13,591 bases of DNA. Source: Clostridia bacterium (lineage in GTDB: Bacteria > Bacillota > Clostridia > Oscillospirales > Acutalibacteraceae). The stretch lies in NCBI GenBank assembly GCA_017939855.1, contig JAGAZW010000206.1, positions 1 to 13,591 on the forward strand, read 5' to 3'. Every line of letters starts with the position of its first letter. The first letter of the stretch is position 1. Below the pieces are notes generated by a model that saw nothing but the letters and a program-made list of their open reading frames with translations, did not search any database and was not told the DNA's origin. The position numbers and the translations under genes are program-made. This document shows, piece by piece, positions 6,384 to 13,366 of the stretch.

Positions 6384-6411
6384 ATTTTAGCACATATAAT
6401 AAATTTGTCAA
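6384..6411 (-). promoter_or_regulatory. Promoter of the SAM riboswitch-metK transcript
   Basis: On the minus strand a perfect TTGACA (6411-6406) lies 16 bases before TAAAAT (6389-6384), which is preceded by TGC, an extended -10. It begins about 22 bases upstream of the aptamer P1 helix, and its -35 lies just after the ribU stop codon. The 16-base spacing plus TGn-TAAAAT is the same design as the pduL promoter. Confidence 0.8.
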
Positions 6412-6417
6412 GTGTCA

Positions 6418-7083
6418 TTATTTACCTAAAAACTCAAAGCTTCCCCTAAGCAGATAAAGTATTATGACCGTTGCAAGGATTATGACTATAACAGAGACTA
6501 CAAATAAAGCTGCAAATCTTCGCTTTTGTGTTTTACCACCTGCGACCATAAGTCCCATTCTTTTAAGTGCGGCGGTTATCGGTTTATAAATAATCATTGT
6601 AATTGCTGCATTAAAGAGACCCTTCACAAGATTGAAAGGCAAAAGCAGAGATGGTATCATCTTTATTACAACCTCACGCTCTACTCCCATATATAAAGGT
6701 GTTATAAATACATTTGCAATAAGCATAATTGCAGTCATAGCGACCATAGCACACACAGCGCCTATAACAGCGCCCAAAAGTGTACGCTTATATTTATAAA
6801 ACACGCCGCAGACCCCTGCAAAAGCGGCAGAGGAAATAAAATTCATAATAAAACCGTAAAAGGCGGTATCGCTAACGGTAACTAGCTCCACAGCCGCTAC
6901 TACAAGTGCCGATACTATGCCATATACAGGTCCATAAATGAAGGATATTACAGCGAGTATAGCATCTTTGAAATCAAAGGTCAGAAAACTCACCTTAAAT
7001 CGAAAAACAAACATACACAAATACGCTAAGGCACAAAGTACCGCTGTAACCGAGATTTTTTTAATATTTGTTTTAGTGCTCAT
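6418..7083 (-). CDS. ribU: ECF transporter S component, probable riboflavin transporter RibU
   Basis: Membrane substrate-binding subunit that captures riboflavin and works with the shared EcfA/A'/T energy-coupling module, which is not in this window. The 221-residue protein has an N-terminal KKISVTAVLCALAYL helix and then about six hydrophobic helices. FLTFDFKDAILAVISFIYGPVYG (about 33-55) and the ANVFITPLYMG element (about 123-133) are typical of RibU. Residues about 190-212 form one more strongly hydrophobic helix after a lysine-rich linker, so there may be a seventh membrane segment. I chose the ATG at 7083, preceded by GGGGTGG; a longer frame starting at 7194 would begin inside the FMN riboswitch and is rejected. 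The FMN riboswitch in front supports riboflavin as the substrate. Confidence 0.93.
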   Translation of the reverse strand: MSTKTNIKKISVTAVLCALAYLCMFVFRFKVSFLTFDFKDAILAVISFIYGPVYGIVSALVVAAVELVTVSDTAFYGFIMNFISSAAFAGVCGVFYKYKRTLLGAVIGAVCAMVAMTAIMLIANVFITPLYMGVEREVVIKMIPSLLLPFNLVKGLFNAAITMIIYKPITAALKRMGLMVAGGKTQKRRFAALFVVSVIVIILATVIILYLLRGSFEFLGK

Positions 7084-7095
7084 ATATACCACCCC

Positions 7096-7260
7096 AAATA
7101 AAAACGCCCTTTGAAAAATACAAAGGGCGCAGAAATGCGTTAATTTTTTTCTTCTTCCATCCGGACTGTACCGTCGGCTTTGGAATTTCACCAAATCAAC
7201 CTTTCAAAAAGGCTCGCAGGCTTTAACTGCCGGTGGGGAATTTCACCCCGCCCCGAAGAT
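7096..7260 (-). promoter_or_regulatory. FMN riboswitch (RFN element) with transcription terminator, controlling ribU
   Basis: The minus strand shows the RFN core: ATCTTCGGGGCGGGGTGAAA, CCCCACCGGCAG, the GCCTGCGAGCC arm, the GGTGAAATTCC segment and ACAGTCCGGATGG, closing with GAAGAAG that pairs with ATCTTC. About 20 bases later CGCCCTTTG (7129-7121) and CAAAGGGCG (7113-7105) form a 9-bp perfect hairpin followed by a T-rich run at 7104-7096, then the ribU ribosome binding site. The predicted logic is that FMN binding favours the terminator and lowers riboflavin uptake. Confidence 0.96.
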
Positions 7261-7278
7261 TATTCATTTTACAGTATT

Positions 7279-7307
7279 ATTTTATTATGCAATTATAGTT
7301 TTGTCAA
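7279..7307 (-). promoter_or_regulatory. Promoter of the FMN riboswitch-ribU transcript
   Basis: On the minus strand TTGACA (7307-7302) and TAAAAT (7284-7279) are separated by 17 bases, ending 18 bases before the aptamer. The -35 box lies inside the last codons of the DUF1294 gene, whose stop is at 7295-7293. Confidence 0.8.
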
Positions 7308-7562
7308 TAGAAAATATATTCCCAGTGCTTGAACGAGGATTATCAAAGGTATGCCCAGCATAAATTTTGTGTGTTTGGTTTTATGATGAACCGTCTGCAT
7401 TGCAAGAAAAAAACCGAAACTTCCGCCTATTATACTTAAAGCAAACAATGTTTTTTCACTTATTCGGAGCCTTCGTTTTATTGCCTTTTGTTTATCGACA
7501 ACACAAACTGCTGCCGCTATAACGTTTATCAAAACAAGATAAACGAATAAAAGCTTTTCCAT
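7293..7562 (-). CDS. DUF1294 family small membrane protein
   Basis: An 89-residue protein from the ATG at 7562. It has an N-terminal hydrophobic helix, then the family features: VDKQKAIKRRLRISEKTL (about 23-40), LSIIGGSFGFFLAMQTVHHKTKHTKF (a glycine-rich membrane segment followed by HHKTKH.KF) and a C-terminal hydrophobic helix. The function of DUF1294 is unknown. A GTG at 7574 would add four residues, but it is too far from the AAAGGAG site. That site instead sits 5 bases before a separate ATG at 7584 that opens a 6-codon frame ending 1 base before this ATG. It follows sigE closely and may be the third gene of the spoIIGA-sigE transcript. Confidence 0.88.
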   Translation of the reverse strand: MEKLLFVYLVLINVIAAAVCVVDKQKAIKRRLRISEKTLFALSIIGGSFGFFLAMQTVHHKTKHTKFMLGIPLIILVQALGIYFLLTKL

Positions 7563-7563
7563 A

Positions 7564-7584
7564 TTATTTATCACCGATAAACAT
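7564..7584 (-). other. Possible 6-codon leader frame before the DUF1294 gene
   Basis: The well-formed AAAGGAG (7596-7590), overlapping the sigE stop codon, is 5 bases from ATG at 7584, which opens MFIGDK and stops with TAA at 7566-7564. The sequence TAATATG then gives a stop-restart junction 1 base before the DUF1294 start. The good ribosome binding site therefore appears to serve the mini-frame, with DUF1294 translated by re-initiation. It is a very short frame, so this is a weak inference. Confidence 0.35.
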
Positions 7585-7594
7585 TTTAACTCCT

Positions 7595-8311
7595 TTACAC
7601 CGCTTTTTCAATCTGTTTTTTTAGTTTGACTATTATTCTTTTTTCGAGGCGTGATATATAAGACTGTGAAATGCCTAGGGTATCGGCTACCTGCTTTTGT
7701 GTGTATTCCCTATATCCACCCATACCGAAACGCATCTGCATTATTTGCTTTTCCCTCGCAGGAAGCTGGTTTACAAACCCCATAAGCATATATCGTTCAT
7801 CCTCAAGCTCTATACTGTTTCCTATTTCGTCGCCATCACTTCCCAAAATGTCCGAAAGCAGCAACTCGTTACCATCCCAATCGGTATTCAGCGGCTCGTC
7901 GATAGATATTTCGTTTCTTCTCTGAGATACCTTTCTTAAATGCATTAAAATCTCGTTTTCAATGCAACGAGAAGCATATGTGGCGAGTTTTATGTTTCGT
8001 TCGGGGCAAAATGTATTTACAGCTTTTATCAGACCTATAGTTCCTATAGAAATAAGGTCTTCTATATTTGAAGCTGAACAGTCAAATTTCCTCGCTATGT
8101 ACACTACTAATCTCAAATTATGTACTATAAGCTCCTCTCTTGAATTATTATCAAGATTCGAAAGAAGCTTTTGTTCTTCCTCGGCAGAAAGCGGAGGCGG
8201 CAGTGTCTCGGGACCATTTATGTAATATGTAGGCTTAATGAATGACAAGCGCTCGGCGAACCGATAAAAAAGAACTCTCAATTTTTGTTTTAAAAGGTAA
8301 TATACTCTCAT
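7595..8311 (-). CDS. sigE: Sporulation sigma factor SigE precursor (pro-sigma-E)
   Basis: RNA polymerase sigma factor that directs mother-cell gene expression early in sporulation. The 238-residue protein matches sigma-E: an N-terminal basic and hydrophobic pro-region of about 1-30 (LLKQKLRVLFYRFAERLSF), then YYINGPETLPPPLS, a hallmark just before the sigma domains. Region 2 spans about 61-131, with HNLRLVVYIARKF, EDLISIGTIGLIKAV and the -10-reading ATYASRCIENEI segment. Region 4 has QLPAREKQIMQMRFG and the helix-turn-helix at about 203-226 (QKQVADTLGISQSYISRLEKR). The pro-region keeps the factor inactive until SpoIIGA cleaves it. It starts 3 bases after spoIIGA. In Bacillus sigG follows sigE, but no sigG is found here; DUF1294 comes next. 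Confidence 0.96.
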   Translation of the reverse strand: MRVYYLLKQKLRVLFYRFAERLSFIKPTYYINGPETLPPPLSAEEEQKLLSNLDNNSREELIVHNLRLVVYIARKFDCSASNIEDLISIGTIGLIKAVNTFCPERNIKLATYASRCIENEILMHLRKVSQRRNEISIDEPLNTDWDGNELLLSDILGSDGDEIGNSIELEDERYMLMGFVNQLPAREKQIMQMRFGMGGYREYTQKQVADTLGISQSYISRLEKRIIVKLKKQIEKAV

Positions 8312-8314
8312 TTT

Positions 8315-9127
8315 CTACACCGACCTTGGATTAATTATTGCTTGACACTCATTATCTAGAGGAGTTTTGGAAATTGCTATTATGGGACGGCTTATCATTG
8401 TCTCATTTCCTTCATAATTCAAAAACGCTTTATCACACCGATAACCTTCAAGCATTGTCTTTCCCGAAACAGTGTTACAAGGAAGTACCCTGTATCTTGA
8501 CACCGTATTTTCAATATTATTTAATAGCTTTTTCGCAAAAGCTTCATCAACTATTATAACCTGCGACATACCGAAAGCGTCACTTAAAGAGTTTCCCGTA
8601 TCGACTATAGCATCGGTTTCGGCAGTGTTATCCTCTAAAAGCACCTTTATTTTGCATTTTTTAGCTTCAGGAGAATTTTTTGAAAGCAAATATTTGAGAA
8701 TCGAAACTATTATATAAAAAGCAACCGAAAGACATATCATTAACACAGGTGAAATATTAAAATAAACAACCGAATTATTTACTGCCATACCACGAGGCTT
8801 AAAAAGATACCATATGCCCAGCATTCCACCTGCATATGCAAAGGTCACAACAAAAAATACTGCTGTACTTTTCAAAAACGTCTTCAGGCTATGAAACCCA
8901 AATACGCTAAAGGTTATAACAAAACTTATAAGCATTCTTATCAATGCTTCCACCAGAACCTTTTGCGCAGGTAAAAATATGTAAAGCGAGGATATTCCGC
9001 CTAAAATGCTACCCATAATCAGTCGCAACAAGGACGGACTCCTACAAATAATTTTGGCAGTAAGCTTAAGCAAAAAGTAATCTACCAAAACATTAAGTAC
9101 TATAAGTACATCTGCATATATCACCAT
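8315..9127 (-). CDS. spoIIGA: Sporulation sigma-E factor-processing protease SpoIIGA
   Basis: Membrane-bound aspartic protease that removes the pro-sequence of sigma-E; in the known system it is triggered from the forespore by SpoIIR. The 270-residue protein begins IYADVLIVLNVLVDYFLL, typical of the family. About five hydrophobic helices occupy residues 1-148, followed by a cytoplasmic protease domain with the catalytic DTGN motif at 176-179 (IVDTGNSL). It is somewhat shorter than Bacillus SpoIIGA (about 309 residues) but complete, ending QAIINPRSV. The ATG at 9127 has GGAG about 10 bases upstream, with an out-of-frame ATG between. It lies 3 bases before sigE, so substrate and protease are co-transcribed. 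Confidence 0.94.
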   Translation of the reverse strand: MVIYADVLIVLNVLVDYFLLKLTAKIICRSPSLLRLIMGSILGGISSLYIFLPAQKVLVEALIRMLISFVITFSVFGFHSLKTFLKSTAVFFVVTFAYAGGMLGIWYLFKPRGMAVNNSVVYFNISPVLMICLSVAFYIIVSILKYLLSKNSPEAKKCKIKVLLEDNTAETDAIVDTGNSLSDAFGMSQVIIVDEAFAKKLLNNIENTVSRYRVLPCNTVSGKTMLEGYRCDKAFLNYEGNETMISRPIIAISKTPLDNECQAIINPRSV

Positions 9128-9149
9128 TCATAATCATCTCCGCAAAAAT

Positions 9150-9206
9150 ATTATACCTTTCCCACAATAAAAACCTTGTCAAAGCACCGCCAAAAAAAAT
9201 GTCAAA
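9150..9206 (-). promoter_or_regulatory. spoIIG-type promoter with 21-bp spacer and two Spo0A-box cores
   Basis: On the minus strand a perfect TTGACA (9182-9177) and a perfect TATAAT (9155-9150) are 21 bases apart, much longer than the usual 17. On the plus strand TGTCAAA occurs at 9177-9183 (as CTTGTCAAA, 8 of 9 to the Spo0A consensus TTTGTCRAA) and again at 9200-9206 (AATGTCAAA, 7 of 9), exactly 23 bases apart. The first covers the -35 box. The Bacillus spoIIG promoter is known for a 22-bp spacer and for Spo0A sites touching the -35, so the design matches. Confidence 0.75.
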
Positions 9207-9225
9207 ATTAAAAGATAACAGTTAC

Positions 9226-9254
9226 TTGAATAAAAAAGAAATTTATGATAATAT
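9226..9254 (+). promoter_or_regulatory. Probable pth-mfd promoter
   Basis: TTGAAT (9226-9231) is followed after 17 bases by TAATAT (9249-9254), preceded by TGA, an extended -10. It would start RNA about 10 bases before the pth ATG at 9271, giving a short leader with GGTGAT as ribosome binding site. Its position inside the longer possible pth frame supports the later start. Confidence 0.6.
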
Positions 9255-9270
9255 TTATACGGTGATAAAA

Positions 9271-9861
9271 ATGATATTTAAATCCAAAAGCACATATGAC
9301 TTTTTGGTAGTAGGACTTGGCAATCCCGGTCTTCAGTATGAAAATACCAGACATAACGCAGGTTTTATGGCACTGGACTGTCTTATTCAAAAACATTCCG
9401 GTTCATTGTCTAAAAATAAATTCAATGCCCTCCTTGGCGAAATAAAAATAGCAAACAAAAGAATTCTTATTGCCAAACCGCAGACCTATATGAACAATTC
9501 CGGCTCGGCTATCAGGGATATCTGTACCTTTTATAAACTATCAGCCGATAAAATAATAGTTATGTTCGACGATATTTCTCTCGACATAGGTAAAATAAGA
9601 CTTCGAAGAAAAGGAAGTGCCGGCGGACATAACGGAATTAAGGACATTATCACCCTTTTAAGTACAGAAGATATTATGAGGATTAAAATTGGCGTAGGAC
9701 AGAAGCCTCACCCCGATTATGACCTTAAAGATTGGGTGTTGGGTAAAATACCCAAAGCACAGCAAGAAGATTTTAACGATGCGCTACTTCGGGCTGCGGC
9801 AGCATGTGAAGAAATTATATGGCACGGCATAGACTCTGCCATGAATAAATACAGCAAATAA
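9271..9861 (+). CDS. pth: Peptidyl-tRNA hydrolase
   Basis: Releases peptides from peptidyl-tRNAs that drop off ribosomes, recycling tRNA. From the ATG at 9271 the protein is 196 residues with all Pth signatures: LVVGLGNPG at 12-20 (N18), YENTRHNAGF with catalytic H28, KPQTYMNNSG with N75, FDDISLDIGKIRLRRKGSAGGHNG with D100 and N121, then the C-terminal lid region. An in-frame ATG at 9199 would add 24 residues but has no ribosome binding site and lies within a Spo0A-like box, while the promoter lies between the two starts, so I reject it. mfd follows 6 bases after the stop, the common pth-mfd order in Firmicutes. Confidence 0.96.
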   Translation: MIFKSKSTYDFLVVGLGNPGLQYENTRHNAGFMALDCLIQKHSGSLSKNKFNALLGEIKIANKRILIAKPQTYMNNSGSAIRDICTFYKLSADKIIVMFDDISLDIGKIRLRRKGSAGGHNGIKDIITLLSTEDIMRIKIGVGQKPHPDYDLKDWVLGKIPKAQQEDFNDALLRAAAACEEIIWHGIDSAMNKYSK

Positions 9862-9867
9862 CCTTGT

Positions 9868-12800
9868 ATGCAATTTTTATATAATATACTTGAGAATGAG
9901 CCCGAATATAAAAAGCTTCTGGATTCGGTAAACGACCGACTGTTGCCACTGTCGGCATCAGGACTTTCCCAAATTCATAAAGCCCTTATTTCAGCTGCTC
10001 TTCTCTCTCACACCAACAAAAAAATACTGCTCATAACCTATGATGAAGCATCGGCAAGTATTATGACCGACGACCTTAAATCTTTTGGGGTAAACGCAAG
10101 ACAACTTCCACTTAGAGATTACAATCTTGCAAAAATCACCGGCTTTTCGAAGGAATATGAGCATACCCGACTCGACACCCTATCCAAAGTTTTGGATGGG
10201 GATTTTGGCGTACTTGTATGCTCTGTTGATTCGTGCTTACAGTATACCCTGCCGCCAAAAGTCCTTGATAATTGCCGCAGAAAAATATCGGTTGGAAATA
10301 GTCTGTCTTTAAAGGAATTCAGTGAATATCTTATTAACTCAGGATATGCCCGCAGTGAGCTCACCGAGGGCGCAGGACAGTTTTCTGTCAGAGGCGGAAT
10401 TATAGACATATTCCCTTCAAACAGCTCACTACCTTTAAGAATAGAACTTTGGGGCGATGAAATAGACAATATTTCCTATTTTGACCCTTTAACACAACGC
10501 CGAACCGAAAGGTTAGATTCTTTAAATATTGCTCCTGCATGTGAATTGCCGGTAAACAGTGGAAAGCTTATTGAAGTTCTCAAAGGTCTGCTCAAAAACA
10601 GTAAAAAGTTAACCGATAATCAGCGTCTTAATATACAAAAGGACATCGATTTGCTTTCAGGCGGCATTAATATTGCCACCGACTGCTATCTGCCGCTAAT
10701 TTTCGAAAAGTCGGCAACCGTTTTCGATTATGCAAAAGACTGCCTGACAGTAGTATGCGAATCGGCAAACATTTCAAAGCGTCTTAAAACCATGGCGATT
10801 CAGCAAAATGAGGATATAAAGAATTTATTGGAGCAGGGAATTTTATGCCAACACACATCTAAACTCTGGCTGACATCAGAAGAGTTTTATCACTTGTGCG
10901 ACAGTGGAGTATATCTTGAAAGCTTCCCCTCAAGCACTTACCATACAACTTTTAAAGTGCTTTTAAACTTTGATTTTAAACGCACAACCGCTTGGGGCGG
11001 GGATATAAAAATTCTTCTTGAAGATATTGGATATACAATAGAAAAGCATGGACTTGCCGTAATATTGGCGGGCGAAGAAAAGGCTGCAAAAATTCTAAAT
11101 GAAGAGCTCAACTCCAAAGGAATTAAATCAATATTCTTAAAAAATGCAGAGGCTGTCGGCAAAAAAGGTGTTTTTGTTTTGCCGGGTGGACTTTCGGGTG
11201 GTCTGGAGATACCCTCCCTGAAATTTCTGCTCATAACACACCGCCATATTTCTGCACAACGCCCGAAAAGAAAAATCCCTAAAAATGCAAAAGAAATCGG
11301 CTCACTTGATGAGCTGAGTATCGGCGACTATGTTGTTCACTCGTCTCACGGCATAGGTATCTTTGACGGCATTAACCGTATTACCAATTCGGGAATAACC
11401 AAAGACTATATAAAGATTCGGTATGCCGGCAGCGATGTTCTCTATGTCCCGGTAACCCAGCTTGATTTAGTTTCAAAATATATAGGAACTGCCGATACCG
11501 GTGGTGTCAGACTTAATAAGCTCGGCTCAGACGCTTGGCAAAAAACCCGCAAACGAGTAAAATCGGCTGTTAAAAATATGGCAAAACAGCTCACTGCTTT
11601 ATATGCTAAACGTATGTCAACCAAAGGCTATGCCTTTTCCCCTGACACCGATTTACAAAGCGGTTTTGAAAGTAAATTCGAATACGAAGAAACCGAAGAC
11701 CAACTACGTTCAGCAAATGAGATAAAGTCAGATATGCAACGGGCAGTCCCAATGGACAGACTTCTTTGCGGAGATGTGGGTTTTGGTAAAACGGAGGTAG
11801 CACTTAGAGCTGCTTTCAAATGTATAAGCGAGGGCAAACAATGTGTATTGATGGTCCCCACTACCATACTCGCCATGCAACACTATAACACCGTCTTAAA
11901 GCGTTTCGGCGATATTCCCGTGACGGTGAAGCTTCTCAACCGCTTTGTTTCAAAATCCGAACAGACCAAAATCGTCTGCGGTCTTAAAAACGGCAGGGTT
12001 GATATGGTTATAGGAACACATCGTCTTATCTCTAAAGACATTTCATTTAAAAATATCGGTCTTGTGATAATTGATGAAGAACAGCGCTTCGGGGTATCTC
12101 AAAAGGAACGACTCAAAGAGCTTTATCCTTTTGTTGATATACTTACTTTAAGTGCCACCCCTATCCCTCGCACACTCAATATGGCAATGTCAGGACTTAG
12201 AGATATGTCCTCAATTGATGAGGCTCCCGGCGACCGTTATCCTGTTCAGACCTATGTTTTAGAGCATAATGACGGCGTCTTAATCGACGCAATAAATAAA
12301 GAGCTTCGTCGAGGCGGTCAGGTATATTATCTTCACAACAATACCGAAACGATTACTCGCTGTGCATCAAGGCTTAGACAAAATCTCCCTCAGGCAAAAA
12401 TTGGTATTGCCCACGGTCAGATGCCAGAAGAAGAGCTTTCAGACGTCTGGCAGAAATTAATCGAACGGGAAATTGACATTCTCGTTTGCACCACAATCAT
12501 TGAAACAGGTGTCGACGTTCCAAATGCCAATACCCTCATAATAGAAAATGCCGACCGAATGGGTCTTTCCCAGCTTCACCAGTTAAGAGGACGTGTAGGA
12601 AGGTCTGCTCGAAGAGCCTATGCCTATTTCTGTTATAACGGCAACAGAGTTTTATCTGAAGTGGCATCAAAAAGACTTGAAGCCATAAGAGAGTTTACCG
12701 AATTCGGTTCGGGCTTTAAAATAGCAATGCGTGACCTTGAAATAAGGGGGGCAGGCAGTATTTTAGGCGGCGAACAGCACGGTAATATGGAGGCTGTCGG

Positions 12801-13293
12801 ATACGATATGTATCTAAAGCTTCTTTCTGATGCGGTAAACGAAGAAAAAGGCATTAAGGTACAACCTTCGCCGGAATGCACAGTAGACCTCAACATTTCT
12901 GCGCATATCCCCGACAGCTACATCGACTCTGTCCCTGCAAGGCTTGGCATCTATAAGAGAATCGCCGACATACGAAACAGCGAAGATATGAGCGACGTTA
13001 TCGATGAACTGTGTGACCGTTTCGGTGAGCCCCCACAGGCTGTTATGGGTCTTATAAATGTAGCGATGATAAGAAACAAAGCGGCGGCGGCAGGTATTTT
13101 CGAGATAACAAGTACACCCGGTTCGGTTCATCTTCATACCACAAATTTAAATCCCGATGTAGCAACAAAACTGTCTTCTGCCTTTGGCGAAAGATTCAGC
13201 GTTTCGGCAATAAACAAACCCGCTTATATAATTAAAATGAGCAAAGAAGATACCGTATATAAACTCACTCAATGCCTTGCCGATATTCTCTGA
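9868..13293 (+). CDS. mfd: Transcription-repair coupling factor Mfd
   Basis: Removes RNA polymerase stalled at DNA lesions and recruits UvrA, coupling nucleotide excision repair to transcription. The 1141-residue protein has the complete domain order. The UvrB-like N-terminal part includes GQFSVRGGIIDIFP (about 170-183) and the IELWGDEIDNISYFDP segment. The RNA polymerase-interacting domain begins near GDYVVHSSHGIG at 486-497. The RecG-like motor has Walker A GDVGFGKT at 635-642, DEEQ at 736-739, LSATPIPRT and motif VI RGRVGR at 907-912. The TRCF C-terminal domain follows with VDLNISAHIPDSYI. The length is close to the usual 1150-1180. The ATG at 9868, 6 bases after pth, lacks a clear ribosome binding site, suggesting coupled translation. 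Confidence 0.97.
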   Translation: MQFLYNILENEPEYKKLLDSVNDRLLPLSASGLSQIHKALISAALLSHTNKKILLITYDEASASIMTDDLKSFGVNARQLPLRDYNLAKITGFSKEYEHTRLDTLSKVLDGDFGVLVCSVDSCLQYTLPPKVLDNCRRKISVGNSLSLKEFSEYLINSGYARSELTEGAGQFSVRGGIIDIFPSNSSLPLRIELWGDEIDNISYFDPLTQRRTERLDSLNIAPACELPVNSGKLIEVLKGLLKNSKKLTDNQRLNIQKDIDLLSGGINIATDCYLPLIFEKSATVFDYAKDCLTVVCESANISKRLKTMAIQQNEDIKNLLEQGILCQHTSKLWLTSEEFYHLCDSGVYLESFPSSTYHTTFKVLLNFDFKRTTAWGGDIKILLEDIGYTIEKHGLAVILAGEEKAAKILNEELNSKGIKSIFLKNAEAVGKKGVFVLPGGLSGGLEIPSLKFLLITHRHISAQRPKRKIPKNAKEIGSLDELSIGDYVVHSSHGIGIFDGINRITNSGITKDYIKIRYAGSDVLYVPVTQLDLVSKYIGTADTGGVRLNKLGSDAWQKTRKRVKSAVKNMAKQLTALYAKRMSTKGYAFSPDTDLQSGFESKFEYEETEDQLRSANEIKSDMQRAVPMDRLLCGDVGFGKTEVALRAAFKCISEGKQCVLMVPTTILAMQHYNTVLKRFGDIPVTVKLLNRFVSKSEQTKIVCGLKNGRVDMVIGTHRLISKDISFKNIGLVIIDEEQRFGVSQKERLKELYPFVDILTLSATPIPRTLNMAMSGLRDMSSIDEAPGDRYPVQTYVLEHNDGVLIDAINKELRRGGQVYYLHNNTETITRCASRLRQNLPQAKIGIAHGQMPEEELSDVWQKLIEREIDILVCTTIIETGVDVPNANTLIIENADRMGLSQLHQLRGRVGRSARRAYAYFCYNGNRVLSEVASKRLEAIREFTEFGSGFKIAMRDLEIRGAGSILGGEQHGNMEAVGYDMYLKLLSDAVNEEKGIKVQPSPECTVDLNISAHIPDSYIDSVPARLGIYKRIADIRNSEDMSDVIDELCDRFGEPPQAVMGLINVAMIRNKAAAAGIFEITSTPGSVHLHTTNLNPDVATKLSSAFGERFSVSAINKPAYIIKMSKEDTVYKLTQCLADIL

Positions 13294-13302
13294 AAATTTT
13301 TG

Positions 13303-13331
13303 TGGACATTTTTTAGGTTTTAGTATATAAT
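13303..13331 (+). promoter_or_regulatory. Promoter of the downstream lipoprotein gene
   Basis: TGGACA (13303-13308) and a perfect TATAAT (13326-13331) are 17 bases apart, starting 10 bases after the mfd stop. No hairpin terminator lies between mfd and this promoter, so the lipoprotein gene may be expressed both from here and by readthrough. Confidence 0.7.
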
Positions 13332-13366
13332 TTATGTGTTGTAATTTATCTACGGAGGAAATACTG

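Noticed and set aside
7084..7194. Extended N-terminus for the riboflavin transporter starting at 7194
   Set aside because: The extra 37 codons read through the FMN aptamer and its terminator hairpin; the ATG at 7083 has a proper ribosome binding site and starts at the family's usual position.
7152..7260. A cobalamin or other riboswitch instead of FMN
   Set aside because: The conserved RFN segments and the ribU gene downstream identify it as the FMN class.
9199..9270. Longer pth start at 9199
   Set aside because: No ribosome binding site precedes it, Pth homology starts after 9271, and the region holds a likely promoter and a Spo0A-like box.
10119..13137. Minus-strand open frames inside mfd
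   Set aside because: They are antisense frames over a complete conserved protein and show no recognisable domain or ribosome binding site.
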